DNA of 64,000 bases from Nocardiopsis sp. YSL2 (GTDB lineage Bacteria > Actinomycetota > Actinomycetes > Streptosporangiales > Streptosporangiaceae), in assembly GCF_030555055.1 (NCBI RefSeq), contig NZ_JAMOAO010000001.1, positions 992,001-1,056,000 of the forward strand, given 5' to 3'. Within the stretch, counting starts at the first letter, position 1. Each line of letters begins with the position of its first letter. The position numbers and the translations under genes were made by a program. Below are positions 1-7,690 of this stretch, piece after piece. A model generated the notes under the pieces. That model worked only from the letters and a program-made list of their open reading frames with translations. It had not been told where the DNA came from and searched no databases.

Positions 1-462
1 CGCTACGCGCGCCCGGAGGCCACCGACGCGGAGATGGAGGAGGTCCTGCGGATGGCCCGCCTGGGCCCGCTCCTGGAGCGGCTGCCCGACGGCCTGGACA
101 CGATGGTCGGGGACCGCGGCTACCGCCTGTCCGGCGGCGAGAAGCAGCGGCTGGCCATCGCGCGGCTGCTGCTGAAGGCGCCGTCGGTGGTGGTGCTGGA
201 CGAGGCGACCGCGCACCTGGACTCGGAGTCGGAGGCGGCGGTGCAGGAGGCCCTGGCCGCGGCTCTGGAGGGGCGCACGTCCCTGGTGATCGCCCACCGG
301 CTGGCCACCGTGCGCGAGGCCGACCAGATCCTGGTGCTGGAGGACGGCCGCGTGCTCGAACGGGGCACGCACGACCAGCTGCTGACGCGCGGCGGGCTGT
401 ACACGGCGCTGTACCGCACCCAGTTCGCACCGCAGCGGCGTGAGGGAGCGCACGAGTCGTGA
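1..462 (+). CDS. ABC transporter ATP-binding protein, C-terminal part (cut by window edge)
   Basis: The frame is open from the first base, so the gene begins outside the window and about 153 C-terminal residues are visible. They hold the second half of an ABC ATPase: the signature LSGGEKQRLAIARLLL, a Walker B strand ending VVLDEATAHLD, the H-loop in VIAHRLATV, and the usual ending in which a GTHDQLL-type sequence leads into a short tail. This order is typical of ABC exporters in which a membrane domain and ATPase are fused, as in the MsbA/LmrA type. The substrate cannot be told because the membrane part is missing. The gene converges on the ferredoxin-like gene to its right. Confidence 0.9.
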   Translation, partial: RYARPEATDAEMEEVLRMARLGPLLERLPDGLDTMVGDRGYRLSGGEKQRLAIARLLLKAPSVVVLDEATAHLDSESEAAVQEALAAALEGRTSLVIAHRLATVREADQILVLEDGRVLERGTHDQLLTRGGLYTALYRTQFAPQRREGAHES

Positions 463-501
463 CCGGGACCGACCACCACGCCCAGGCCGTCCCGGAGGGC
501 C

Positions 502-518
502 CGGGGCGGCCGGCCCCG
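502..518. terminator. Short GC hairpin between convergent genes
   Basis: CGGGGC and GCCCCG arms (6 bp) around GGCCG lie between the stops of the convergent ABC and ferredoxin genes. The stem is short, so this is a weak call. Confidence 0.35.
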
Positions 519-552
519 CGCTGAGCCAGGGGTCCGGTCCGGCGGGCCGCCG

Positions 553-1161
553 CTACTTCTTCCCGGCCTTGCCGGACTTCTTCTTGCCCTTCTTGTGCTT
601 CTTGTCCTTCTTGCCAGGCTTCTTCTTGCCGGGCTTCTCCGTCTCGGACTTCTTCCCGTCCGGCTCTGCTTCGCCCGCCCGCTTCGCCGCCTTGCGCTCG
701 GCCTTGCGCTCGGCCTTCTCGCGCTCCTTGCGCCGCTCCTTCTTCGCGGACTTGGAGTGCTTGGGCTTCTTGCGCTTCTTCGGCTTCTTGGCGTCCTTGG
801 ACGTGACGTGGTCGGCCAGAACGGCGGGCAGCGGGACCAGGCCGGGGCCGCCCTCGAAGATCCAGTCGTCGATGGCCTCGACCAGCTTGTCCTCCGTGAC
901 CTGGCCGAGCCAGACCGGGCGGCCGCCCGCCGCCCGGCCCTCCTGGGAGGGCTGGACGACGACCACGTTGGCCTGGAAGCAGATACCCAGGCACTTGCTG
1001 GTGCGGACCGGGACGGTGCGGCCCGAGTGGTCGTCGATCGTGCTCAGACGGGCGAGTTGGGCCTTGTGGTCGACGCCGGGGACCTTCTTCTTGGTCCCGC
1101 AGCAACAGCCACGGCAGACGGTCAGCTGGCAGGGACGCCCGTCGACTGCGTTCACACCCAC
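553..1161 (-). CDS. [2Fe-2S] ferredoxin-like protein with a long lysine-rich tail
   Basis: About 202 residues. The N-terminal ~100 residues look like a thioredoxin-fold [2Fe-2S] ferredoxin: a cysteine cluster in QLTVCRGCCCG, a second pair in SKCLGICF, then a hydrophobic VVVVQP strand. The last ~85 residues are almost only K, A, E, G, P and R, with many KK and KKP groups, and are probably disordered and strongly basic. Four in-frame starts are possible: GTG at 1173, ATG at 1167, GTG at 1161 and GTG at 1155. I chose GTG 1161 because GAGG sits 7 bases upstream. An IdeR-type iron box lies directly upstream, so expression is probably iron-controlled. The redox partner is unknown, and the tail could bind nucleic acid or an acidic partner. 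Confidence 0.8.
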   Translation of the reverse strand: MGVNAVDGRPCQLTVCRGCCCGTKKKVPGVDHKAQLARLSTIDDHSGRTVPVRTSKCLGICFQANVVVVQPSQEGRAAGGRPVWLGQVTEDKLVEAIDDWIFEGGPGLVPLPAVLADHVTSKDAKKPKKRKKPKHSKSAKKERRKEREKAERKAERKAAKRAGEAEPDGKKSETEKPGKKKPGKKDKKHKKGKKKSGKAGKK

Positions 1162-1174
1162 CCCCATCCTCACA

Positions 1175-1193
1175 TTAGGTACGCCTTACCTCA
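1175..1193 (-). promoter_or_regulatory. IdeR/DmdR-type iron box
   Basis: Read on the minus strand the site is TGAGGTAAGGCGTACCTAA, matching 15 of 19 positions of the actinobacterial iron-box consensus TTAGGTTAGGCTAACCTAA. It ends 13 bases before the chosen start of the ferredoxin-like gene, a position where a bound repressor would block transcription. Repression under iron sufficiency is inferred from the known behaviour of IdeR/DmdR. Confidence 0.75.
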
Positions 1194-1376
1194 CCAGAGT
1201 AGCTTTCGTGGGCAAAGCCCTGACCAGCGGGTCCTGCCCCGCGCACATCGGCGCGCCAGGTCTCGGGACGCCCGGCGCCGCAGGACGAGCCGCCCCGGGG
1301 CCCGCCACACAAAGACCGGGGACCACCGACCAGGGCCCGCGGCCCCGGTGGGTGGTCCCCGACCGGTCAGGTACGA

Positions 1377-1577
1377 CTATTCCTTCTTGTCCTGCTGGGC
1401 CCGCTTGCGCAGGTACTCCGTCGCGGCTCCGGCTCCCTTGTCGATCTTGTCGTCGTGGGCGCCCCCCGTGGCCTTCTTCGCTGCCTCGGCGGCCTTGCCG
1501 ACTGCGCCCTGGACCTTGTCGGCGTTGTCGTCGACGGCCTTCTTGATCCTGTTGAACGCGTCTCCGGTACCGGACAT
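1377..1577 (-). CDS. Small antitoxin-like protein (MT0933/Rv0909-type)
   Basis: 66 residues, rich in K, A and D, with an amphipathic helical pattern (FNRIKKAVDDNADKV...AAEAAKKATGG...DKIDKGAGAATEYLRKR). The pattern matches the actinobacterial family annotated as antitoxin (MT0933 type), whose members repeat K/D/A helices around a TGGKY/H..KIDK motif. A strong Shine-Dalgarno (GAGGGGGG) lies 4 bases before the ATG. No toxin gene is next to it, so the antitoxin name is a family label; a stress or nucleoid-associated role is equally possible. Confidence 0.65.
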   Translation of the reverse strand: MSGTGDAFNRIKKAVDDNADKVQGAVGKAAEAAKKATGGAHDDKIDKGAGAATEYLRKRAQQDKKE

Positions 1578-1681
1578 GGAACCCCCCTCAGATCCATCCT
1601 GACCTGTCCCCCCGATACCCGTCCCACCGCGCGTTCATGCCGGGGGACGCCGTATCGACACCCCGTGCGCGCGTCCCGCGG

Positions 1682-3025
1682 TCAGATGCCGAGGACCAGG
1701 CGCGCGATCGAGAAGTAGATCAACAGCCCTGTGGCGTCCACCAGGGTCGCCACCATCGGGGAGGACACCACCGCCGGGTCCACACCCACCTTGCGGGCGA
1801 GCAGGGGCATCGACGACCCGATGATCGCCGCCCAGGTACAGATGGCGATCACCGAGCACGCCACCACCAGGCCGATGTCGAGCCCGACCAGCAGCACCCC
1901 GATCGTCAGCGCGATACCCGCCAGCATCACCCCCAGGAGCAGCCCGACCCGCCCCTCCTTCCAGATGACCGAGGGCAGGTCGCGAACGCGGACCTCGCCG
2001 ACGGCCAGGGCGCGCACGATCGCCGTCGCCGACTGCGCGCCGACGTTTCCGCCGGTGCCGACGAGCATCGGCACGAACAGCGCCAGCGCCGTGACCTCCT
2101 CCAGGGTGGCCTCGTAGACCTGCATGACGTTGACCGTCAGTGTGGCCGCGACGATGAGCAGCATCAGCCACACCGAGCGCGCCCCCACCAGCCGCAGCAC
2201 GCTCACGGACACGTAGTGCTCACCGACCGGGCTGGCACCCGACTGGCGGGCCATGTCCTCGGAGTCGGCCGCCTCGATGACCTCCAGGGCGTCGTCGAAC
2301 GTGAAGACGCCGACGAAGCGCTCCTCCGAGTCCACCACCGGCAGGGAGACCAGGTTGGCCTCCTGGATGAGGCGGGCGGCGTCCTCGACGGGCTCGGTGG
2401 CCCGTACGCGGGGGGCCAGCACGTCCACGAGGTCCTTCAGCAGCACCTCGTCGTCGCTGATGACCAGGTCGCTGAGGGTGATGGTGCCCACGAGGCGGCG
2501 GCCGTCGCTGACCACCGGCAGGGTGTAGATCGTCTCGGCGTCGGCCCCTTTGGCCCGGACGACCTCCAGCGCGCGGCCCACCGTGAGGTCGCGGTGCAGG
2601 ATGACCGTCTCCGGCGTCATGTAGCGGCCGACCGAGTCCTCGGGGTAGCCGAGGAGCGCGGCGGTCATCTTGCGTTCGGCGGGGCTCAGCCCCGCCAGCG
2701 CGCGCGTGGCGATCTTCGCGGGGGCCTCGCCGATGAGACGGGCCCGGTCGTCGGGGTCCATCTCCTCCAGGAGCTCGTGGAAGGCGGTGTCGCGCAGGCC
2801 CAGCAGGATCATCTGCTGCAGGGCGGGGTCGAGTTCCTCGAAGACCTCCAGTTCGCGGTCCTTGTCCAGGAGCCGGAAGGGGACCATGACGGAAGGGTCG
2901 TTCATGCGGGCGAGCTCGTCGGCGACCTCGTGGGGTCTGTGCTCGGCCAACCAGAGCCTGATTCCGGTCAGATCGTTCTGCTCGACCAGATCGATGAGTT
3001 CTTCAGCGCGCTCGCCGTCTGACAT
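1682..3025 (-). CDS. mgtE: Magnesium transporter MgtE
   Basis: 447 residues with full MgtE architecture: a helical MgtE_N domain (about 1-125), two CBS domains (about 130-255), a connecting helix, and five C-terminal membrane segments (about 275-447) with the conserved GTGGNVGAQ stretch and an Asp-containing last helix (VATLVDATGLL) that lines the Mg2+ pore. The CBS/N domains act as the cytoplasmic Mg2+ sensor that closes the channel. The ATG at 3025 is chosen because GAGGGGG lies 8 bases upstream; a longer frame to 3277 adds only arginine/proline-rich non-coding-like sequence. No Mg2+ riboswitch is visible upstream. Confidence 0.95.
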   Translation of the reverse strand: MSDGERAEELIDLVEQNDLTGIRLWLAEHRPHEVADELARMNDPSVMVPFRLLDKDRELEVFEELDPALQQMILLGLRDTAFHELLEEMDPDDRARLIGEAPAKIATRALAGLSPAERKMTAALLGYPEDSVGRYMTPETVILHRDLTVGRALEVVRAKGADAETIYTLPVVSDGRRLVGTITLSDLVISDDEVLLKDLVDVLAPRVRATEPVEDAARLIQEANLVSLPVVDSEERFVGVFTFDDALEVIEAADSEDMARQSGASPVGEHYVSVSVLRLVGARSVWLMLLIVAATLTVNVMQVYEATLEEVTALALFVPMLVGTGGNVGAQSATAIVRALAVGEVRVRDLPSVIWKEGRVGLLLGVMLAGIALTIGVLLVGLDIGLVVACSVIAICTWAAIIGSSMPLLARKVGVDPAVVSSPMVATLVDATGLLIYFSIARLVLGI

Positions 3026-3337
3026 GCGAAGCACCCCCTCGCGTCTCCAGGGCCCGGCGGGCACGCGCCCACCGAACCGCGACATCCTGGAAGTACCGGA
3101 CCTCGACGCGGTCCGGTGCCGGCCCCGTCGCCGCTGGTGTGGTGAGCCGTACGTGCGTCGACGCCGAGGGGCGAAAGGGGCGGGCACGGCGATCCGGGGA
3201 CGGTGCACGGCCGAACCCGCCGTGCTGGGGCCGGGGAACACGTCGACCCTACCGCCACCGCCGATGCGCGGGCCCACGGAGGGGCCGCGTGGCGCCGTAC
3301 GCGACGTGAACGTCGGGCGCCGTCCGGGTGTCCCGGG
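3026..3337. other. Intergenic region upstream of mgtE
   Basis: Contains the mgtE ribosome binding site. Otherwise I see no gene or clear promoter hexamers. Open frames here are arginine-rich shadows. Confidence 0.5.
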
Positions 3338-4441
3338 TCAGTCCCGCCACAGCACGACGAGCGCGCAGTCGTCGTTCTTGTCCCTGCTCAGGGTGTCCAC
3401 GACCGCTCCCGCGCCGCTGCTGAACCCGCGGGTGACCATGGTGTCCGCCGCGCCCAGGAGCCGGTCGATCCCGGCGTCGAGGTCCTCGCCCGGGGTCTCG
3501 ATGAGGCCGTCGGTGTAGAGCAGGATGGCGTCGCCGGGTCGCAGCTTGCCCTGGACCGAGGTGTAGGTCATCTCCGGGATGACACCGAGCACGACGCCCT
3601 TGGCCTCGCTGGTGTCCCACTGGCCGGTGCCGCTGTCGTAGTGCAGCGCGGGAGGATGGCCGGCCGAGGCGATCTCGTACGCGCCCGAGTCCAGGTCCAC
3701 GTTCAGGTGCACCGCGGTGACGAAGCCCTCGCCGCCACTGTTGCGCATGAGGTAGTCGTTGCAGTGCGCGAGGAAGTCGCGGGTGGGGACGGCCCCGATG
3801 AGGCCGCTGAAGGCGCCGGACAGCAGCAGGGCCCGGGTCCCGGCGTCCACGCCCTTGCCCGAGACGTCCACCACGGCCACGTCCAGCCGGTTCTCGCGGC
3901 GGATCGACACGACGAAGTCGCCGCCGAAGGACGACCCGCCCGCCTGGCGCAGGACCGCGGTACGGCCCCACCCCTGGGGCAACTCGGGCAGCCGGCCCTG
4001 GTGGCGCAGCCGGTCGCGCAGGTCGAGCAGCATCATCTCGCCGCTCAGGCCCTGGACACCGAGGCGTTCGCGCACGCCGGACAACAGGTACGACAGCACG
4101 GCGGTCACCCCGATGGTGACCAGCAGGCCGGGCCCGACCTGGCCGAAGTCGAGCATGTAGGCCACGAACAGCAGGACCGCCGCGACCACGCCCAGCAGAG
4201 CGGCCAGGCTCTTGCGCTTCAGCAGCAGGCCGCCGGCCAGCACGGTGAGGATGGTGGAGCTGGGCGGGAACCAGCCGCTGGGGCCCCACACGGCGCCGAT
4301 GCCGATGCCCACCGCGATGGTGACCAGCGTGATGAGGACGAGTCGGTAGCGGAACAACACCTTGCGCCGGAGCACCGCGACGAGCCGCTGCGTGGTCGAT
4401 CGCAGGAGTCGGGTGGTCTTGGCGGTGGGTGTCGGCTTCAT
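3338..4441 (-). CDS. Membrane PP2C-type serine phosphatase (SpoIIE/RsbU family)
   Basis: 367 residues. A basic N-terminus is followed by four or five hydrophobic segments (about residues 28-130) and then a SpoIIE-type PP2C domain (about 150-367). Metal-binding motifs are visible: GGDFVV near the domain start, VVDVSGKGVDAG, LYTDGLIE and the C-terminal DDCALVVL. Such enzymes dephosphorylate anti-sigma-factor antagonists and so release alternative sigma factors. The membrane part probably senses an envelope signal. No sigma, anti-sigma or antagonist gene is adjacent, so the partner is unknown. GAGG lies 4 bases before the ATG. Confidence 0.88.
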   Translation of the reverse strand: MKPTPTAKTTRLLRSTTQRLVAVLRRKVLFRYRLVLITLVTIAVGIGIGAVWGPSGWFPPSSTILTVLAGGLLLKRKSLAALLGVVAAVLLFVAYMLDFGQVGPGLLVTIGVTAVLSYLLSGVRERLGVQGLSGEMMLLDLRDRLRHQGRLPELPQGWGRTAVLRQAGGSSFGGDFVVSIRRENRLDVAVVDVSGKGVDAGTRALLLSGAFSGLIGAVPTRDFLAHCNDYLMRNSGGEGFVTAVHLNVDLDSGAYEIASAGHPPALHYDSGTGQWDTSEAKGVVLGVIPEMTYTSVQGKLRPGDAILLYTDGLIETPGEDLDAGIDRLLGAADTMVTRGFSSGAGAVVDTLSRDKNDDCALVVLWRD

Positions 4442-5055
4442 GGATCCTCTGGCCTAGGCACGCCCGCTCACCAGCGGGGGTCGGTTCTCGGTCGGCTCGC
4501 GGTGGCACGGGCGGGGGCGGCCACGGCCGGGCCGGTTCCGGGGTCGGTCGGGCGGACCGGCGGCGGTGCGGGTCGGGTCCCGGTGGCTGTTTCGGTACCG
4601 GACGGCGGCTCTGCCGTGCTATGGGCGTCGAGGGCCCGCCACTGTGCACGAACTGTAGCGCGGCGACCGCCGGCGAAGCACGCGCCACCAGCGGAGTTAT
4701 CCCCCATAACCCCGGTTATCGGGTCAGCCGATAACCGGTTGTGCGGAGTCGGGCGTGCACTCCGCACGGGGACCGCCCTCGGGTCCCGCACTCTTCTCTC
4801 GGACGCCGTGCCCGAACGCCTCCCGAGCCGGGACGGCCCTGGACGGGATCCGCGTCCCGGACACCACGGGCGTGTCGCCCCGACACGCCCTGGCTCAGGG
4901 TCTCATACCGGGTGGTCCGGAACCAGTGGCCGACGTCACCTGTGCGTCGGATCGCTCCCGGCCACGGGGGGGCGCCGTCAGCGCCGTCCCCGTCCACGAG
5001 AACGCGCCCCCGTGCGGTGGTGCCGGACGAGGGCGCGGAACGGACGCGGTGGGTG
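4442..5055. other. 614-base gene-free stretch between the phosphatase and rpiB
   Basis: I see no convincing gene: the frames here are short, proline/arginine-rich and have poor starts. It holds a cluster of GTTAT/ATAAC half-sites at 4696-4738, listed separately, which lies upstream of the phosphatase gene and could belong to its promoter. Confidence 0.5.
4712..4738. promoter_or_regulatory. Perfect 11-bp inverted repeat, possible operator
   Basis: CCGGTTATCGG and CCGATAACCGG are exact reverse complements separated by GTCAG. A second, shorter inverted repeat (GTTAT-CCCCC-ATAAC, 4696-4710) lies immediately to the left, giving four GTTAT half-sites in 43 bases. This looks more like a regulator binding site than a terminator. 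Confidence 0.45.
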
Positions 5056-5523
5056 TCAGGGGAGCGGGGGCAGGTCGCCGGTGCTCTCGTAGTCGGACAG
5101 CATCCTGATGCGGCGGGTGTGCCGCTCCTCGTCGCTGTAGGGCGTGGAGAGGAAGACCTCCACGAACCGGGTCGCCTCCTCCAGGGAGTGCATCCGGCCG
5201 CCGACGCCGAGCACGTTGGCGTCGTTGTGCTCGCGCGCCAGGCGCGCGGTGTCCTCACTCCAGGCCAGAGCGGCCCGGACGCCCTCGACCTTGTTGGCGG
5301 CGATCTGCTCGCCGTTGCCGGAGCCGCCGATGACGACGCCCAGCGCACCCGGGTCGGCCGCGACGGCCTCGGCCGCGCGCAGGACGAACGGGGGGTAGTC
5401 GTCGACGGCGTCGAAGACGGCCGGTCCCTTGTCGACGACCTCGTGGCCGCGCTCCTTCAACCAGGAGACGAGGTGTTCTTTGAGCTCGAAGCCCGCATGA
5501 TCTGATCCAAGGTAAACACGCAC
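5056..5523 (-). CDS. rpiB: Ribose-5-phosphate isomerase B
   Basis: 155 residues, the usual RpiB/LacAB length. It interconverts ribulose 5-phosphate and ribose 5-phosphate in the pentose phosphate pathway. Motifs include an N-terminal VYLGSDHAGFELK, a GGSGNGEQIAANK loop in which the usual catalytic Cys (GTGxG/C type) is replaced by a G/S-rich sequence as in actinobacterial RpiB, and the ANVLGVGGRMHS phosphate loop. The GTG at 5523 is chosen because the conserved N-terminus begins there; upstream codons in the longer frame look non-coding. Confidence 0.93.
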   Translation of the reverse strand: MRVYLGSDHAGFELKEHLVSWLKERGHEVVDKGPAVFDAVDDYPPFVLRAAEAVAADPGALGVVIGGSGNGEQIAANKVEGVRAALAWSEDTARLAREHNDANVLGVGGRMHSLEEATRFVEVFLSTPYSDEERHTRRIRMLSDYESTGDLPPLP

Positions 5524-5612
5524 GTCACCAGTGTGGCAGGTGCGGGGGGCGACCGGTGCGCCGCCCCGCCTCCACGTCTGCGGCCGAGCACCCGCCCCCG
5601 CCGGCACGGCGA

Positions 5613-5640
5613 AGCCCCGCCCCGGGGACGGGGCGGGGCT
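5613..5640 (-). terminator. Terminator hairpin after the 47-residue membrane peptide
   Basis: AGCCCCGCCCC pairs exactly with GGGGCGGGGCT (11 bp, loop GGGGAC). It lies 22 bases past the stop of the small membrane gene on the minus strand. Confidence 0.65.
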
Positions 5641-5661
5641 CGACGCTCTGGGCGGGCCGGG

Positions 5662-5805
5662 TCAGGAACCGGCGGCGGCCGCGACGCTCAGACCGAGGGC
5701 GGCGAACAGGGCCATCGACGCAACGGCGATCACGTTGTACATCAGGATCGACTTGATGTCCTTGCCGAGAGGACCTGCCTTGGAGACCGCGGGCTTGTTG
5801 CTCAA
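5662..5805 (-). CDS. Small single-pass membrane peptide, TTG start
   Basis: 47 residues: a polar, basic N-terminus (MSNKPAVSKAGPLGKDIKS) followed by one hydrophobic helix rich in alanine (ILMYNVIAVASMALFAALG...). The TTG start at 5805 has GAGG 7 bases upstream, and no ATG or GTG is better placed. A terminator hairpin follows the stop. I do not recognise the family. It lies alone between rpiB and the aldehyde dehydrogenase, both on the same strand. The layout (ribosome site, short frame, membrane helix, terminator) supports a real gene; function is unknown. Confidence 0.6.
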   Translation of the reverse strand: MSNKPAVSKAGPLGKDIKSILMYNVIAVASMALFAALGLSVAAAAGS

Positions 5806-5955
5806 CTCACACCTCGATTGGGTTCGACCAGGGGCTACCGGTCCGAATTTTTCCACACCGCACAACGCGCTTCCGACCGGGGCCGATTCCGGCGGAGGCC
5901 CGCCGGGAGCCGTGACTCCGCACACACCGCGCGGCGGCGCGGAGCCCGGCCCGGG

Positions 5956-7377
5956 TCACAGCTGGACGGACTTGAGCTCGCAGAACTCGTCGAGCCCGTG
6001 CAGACCCCACTCGCGCCCCACTCCGGAGCGCTTGTAGCCGCCGAAGGGCGCGCGCGGGTTGAGCGCACCGCCGTTGACCTCGATCTGGCCCGCCCGCAGG
6101 CGCCGGGCCACGGCCAGGGCGCGCTCGGAGTCCTGCGACCACACCGCGGCGTTGAGACCGTAGACCGTGTCGTTGGCGATGGCCACGGCCTCCTCCTCGG
6201 TGTCGTACGGGATCAGGGCCAGGACCGGGCCGAAGATCTCCTCCTGGGCGATGCGCATGTCGTTGCGCACGTCGGCGAAGACCGTCGGCCGGACGAAGTA
6301 CCCGCTCTCGCGGCCCTCGACGGGCTCGGCGCCGCCGGTGACCAGGCGGGCGCCCTCCTCCACGCCCAGGCGGACGTACTCGCGGACCTTGTCGAGCTGG
6401 GCGGCCGAGACGAGCGGCCCCATCCGCGTGGAGTCGTCGGCCGGGTCCCCGGGGACGTACTTCTCCGCGGAGGCGGCGGCCAGCGCGACCGCCTCCTCGT
6501 AGGAGTCGCGGTGGACGAGCATCCGGGTGAGCGCGTTGCAGCTCTGCCCGGTGTTGCGCATGACGTCGGCCACGCCGCGCTTGACGGCCTGGGCGAGGTC
6601 GGCGTCGGGCAGCACCACGTTGGGCGACTTGCCGCCCAGTTCCAGGGCCACCTTCTTGACGGTCTCGGCGGCGACCTGGCTGACCCGGGTCCCGGCCCGG
6701 GTGGAGCCGGTGAACGAGACCATGGCGATGTCCGGGTGCGCGGCGATGGCCTCGCCCACGACCGGGCCGGTGCCCGAGACCAGGTTGAACACTCCGGCGG
6801 GCAGCCCGGCGTCGTGCAGGACCTCGGCGAGCGCGTAGGCGCTGAGCGGGGCGATCTCGCTGGGCTTGAGCACCACGGTGTTGCCCGCGAGCATCGCCGG
6901 AACGACCTTGAGCACGATCTGGTGCAGCGGGTAGTTCCACGGGGTGATGGCGCCGACCACACCGATCGGTTCGCGCACGATCAGGGAGGTGCCCTGGCGC
7001 TCGCCCCCGAAGTAGCGCTCACCAGCCTCCTCGACGAGGTCGATGAAGGTCTGGAACATCAGCGAGGGCAGGCCGGCCTGCACCTTGCGGGCGAACACGG
7101 CCGGTGCTCCCATGTCCCGGGTCAGGATCTCGGCGATGTCGCCGATCCGGGCGTTGTACAGCTCCAGGGCCTTGGCCAGGTGGGTGACGCGCTGTCCGGG
7201 TGTGAGCGCCGACCAGCCCGGGAGGGCCGCCGTCGCGGCCCGCACCGCCGCGTCGACGTCCTCGGTGGCTCCGGCCGGTACGGAGTCGATGACCTGCTCG
7301 GTCGCCGGATTGACCACGTCCAGGGCCTCGTCGGAGGCGGAGTCCGTCCAGGCGCCGTCGATGTAGAGGGATCGCAT
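5956..7377 (-). CDS. NAD(P)-dependent aldehyde dehydrogenase
   Basis: 473 residues of the aldehyde dehydrogenase superfamily, which oxidises aldehydes to acids. Visible motifs are the ITPWNYPL cofactor segment, FTGSTRAGTRV, the general base Glu246 in ELGGKSPN, the nucleophile Cys280 in NTGQSCNA, EEIFGPVL, and the C-terminal PFGGYKRSGVGRE. The short N-terminus and these motifs place it near the betaine/aryl-aldehyde group, but the substrate cannot be read from sequence. The ATG at 7377 begins MRSLYIDGAW, the normal start for the family. Confidence 0.93.
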   Translation of the reverse strand: MRSLYIDGAWTDSASDEALDVVNPATEQVIDSVPAGATEDVDAAVRAATAALPGWSALTPGQRVTHLAKALELYNARIGDIAEILTRDMGAPAVFARKVQAGLPSLMFQTFIDLVEEAGERYFGGERQGTSLIVREPIGVVGAITPWNYPLHQIVLKVVPAMLAGNTVVLKPSEIAPLSAYALAEVLHDAGLPAGVFNLVSGTGPVVGEAIAAHPDIAMVSFTGSTRAGTRVSQVAAETVKKVALELGGKSPNVVLPDADLAQAVKRGVADVMRNTGQSCNALTRMLVHRDSYEEAVALAAASAEKYVPGDPADDSTRMGPLVSAAQLDKVREYVRLGVEEGARLVTGGAEPVEGRESGYFVRPTVFADVRNDMRIAQEEIFGPVLALIPYDTEEEAVAIANDTVYGLNAAVWSQDSERALAVARRLRAGQIEVNGGALNPRAPFGGYKRSGVGREWGLHGLDEFCELKSVQL

Positions 7378-7440
7378 GGACCCACTGTCCCAGAACGCCG
7401 TTCGGAAATGAACAGCGCGCCCCGCACCGGCGGGGCGGGG

Positions 7441-7472
7441 GGCCGGGACCGGTGGTTCCACCGATCCCGGCC
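7441..7472 (-). terminator. Hairpin after the 52-residue ORF
   Basis: GGCCGGGA and TCCCGGCC form an 8-bp outer stem with partial inner pairing (CGGTGG/CCACCG). It follows the small gene at 7490 on the minus strand. Confidence 0.5.
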
Positions 7473-7489
7473 CTCTCCGGGCGGCCCGC

Positions 7490-7648
7490 TCAGCCCCAGT
7501 GCGGGGGGCGGTCCGCGTTCAGCCGGTCGGTGTCGTCGCGCTCGACGTCCTCGCCCCAGCCGACCGCCCGCTCGTCGCTGGTGGTGTCGGGCAGGAGGTC
7601 GAGGTCGTCCAGGAACGGGTTCGGACGGCGGTTCTGGGGTCCGGGCAT
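7490..7648 (-). CDS. Conserved small acidic protein (52 residues)
   Basis: A short acidic protein beginning MPGPQNRRPNPFLDDLDLLP, with a central DERAVGWGED stretch, and ending DRPPHWG. An excellent Shine-Dalgarno (GAAAGGA) lies 7 bases before the ATG and a hairpin follows the stop. The DER..GWGE...D..R...-RPPHW layout is familiar from short uncharacterised actinobacterial ORFs. The stop lies 42 bases before the start of the Rv2466c-like gene's end, and the two may be neighbours in one transcript. No function is known to me. Confidence 0.75.
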   Translation of the reverse strand: MPGPQNRRPNPFLDDLDLLPDTTSDERAVGWGEDVERDDTDRLNADRPPHWG

Positions 7649-7690
7649 GGCCGGTTCCTTTCGTGGGCGCGACGCCGGGGCCGCACCTGC

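Noticed and set aside
2968-3258. Upstream extension of mgtE and a competing small ORF
   Set aside because: Arginine/proline-rich sequence before the strong GAGGGGG ribosome site at ATG 3025; not part of the MgtE family N-terminus.
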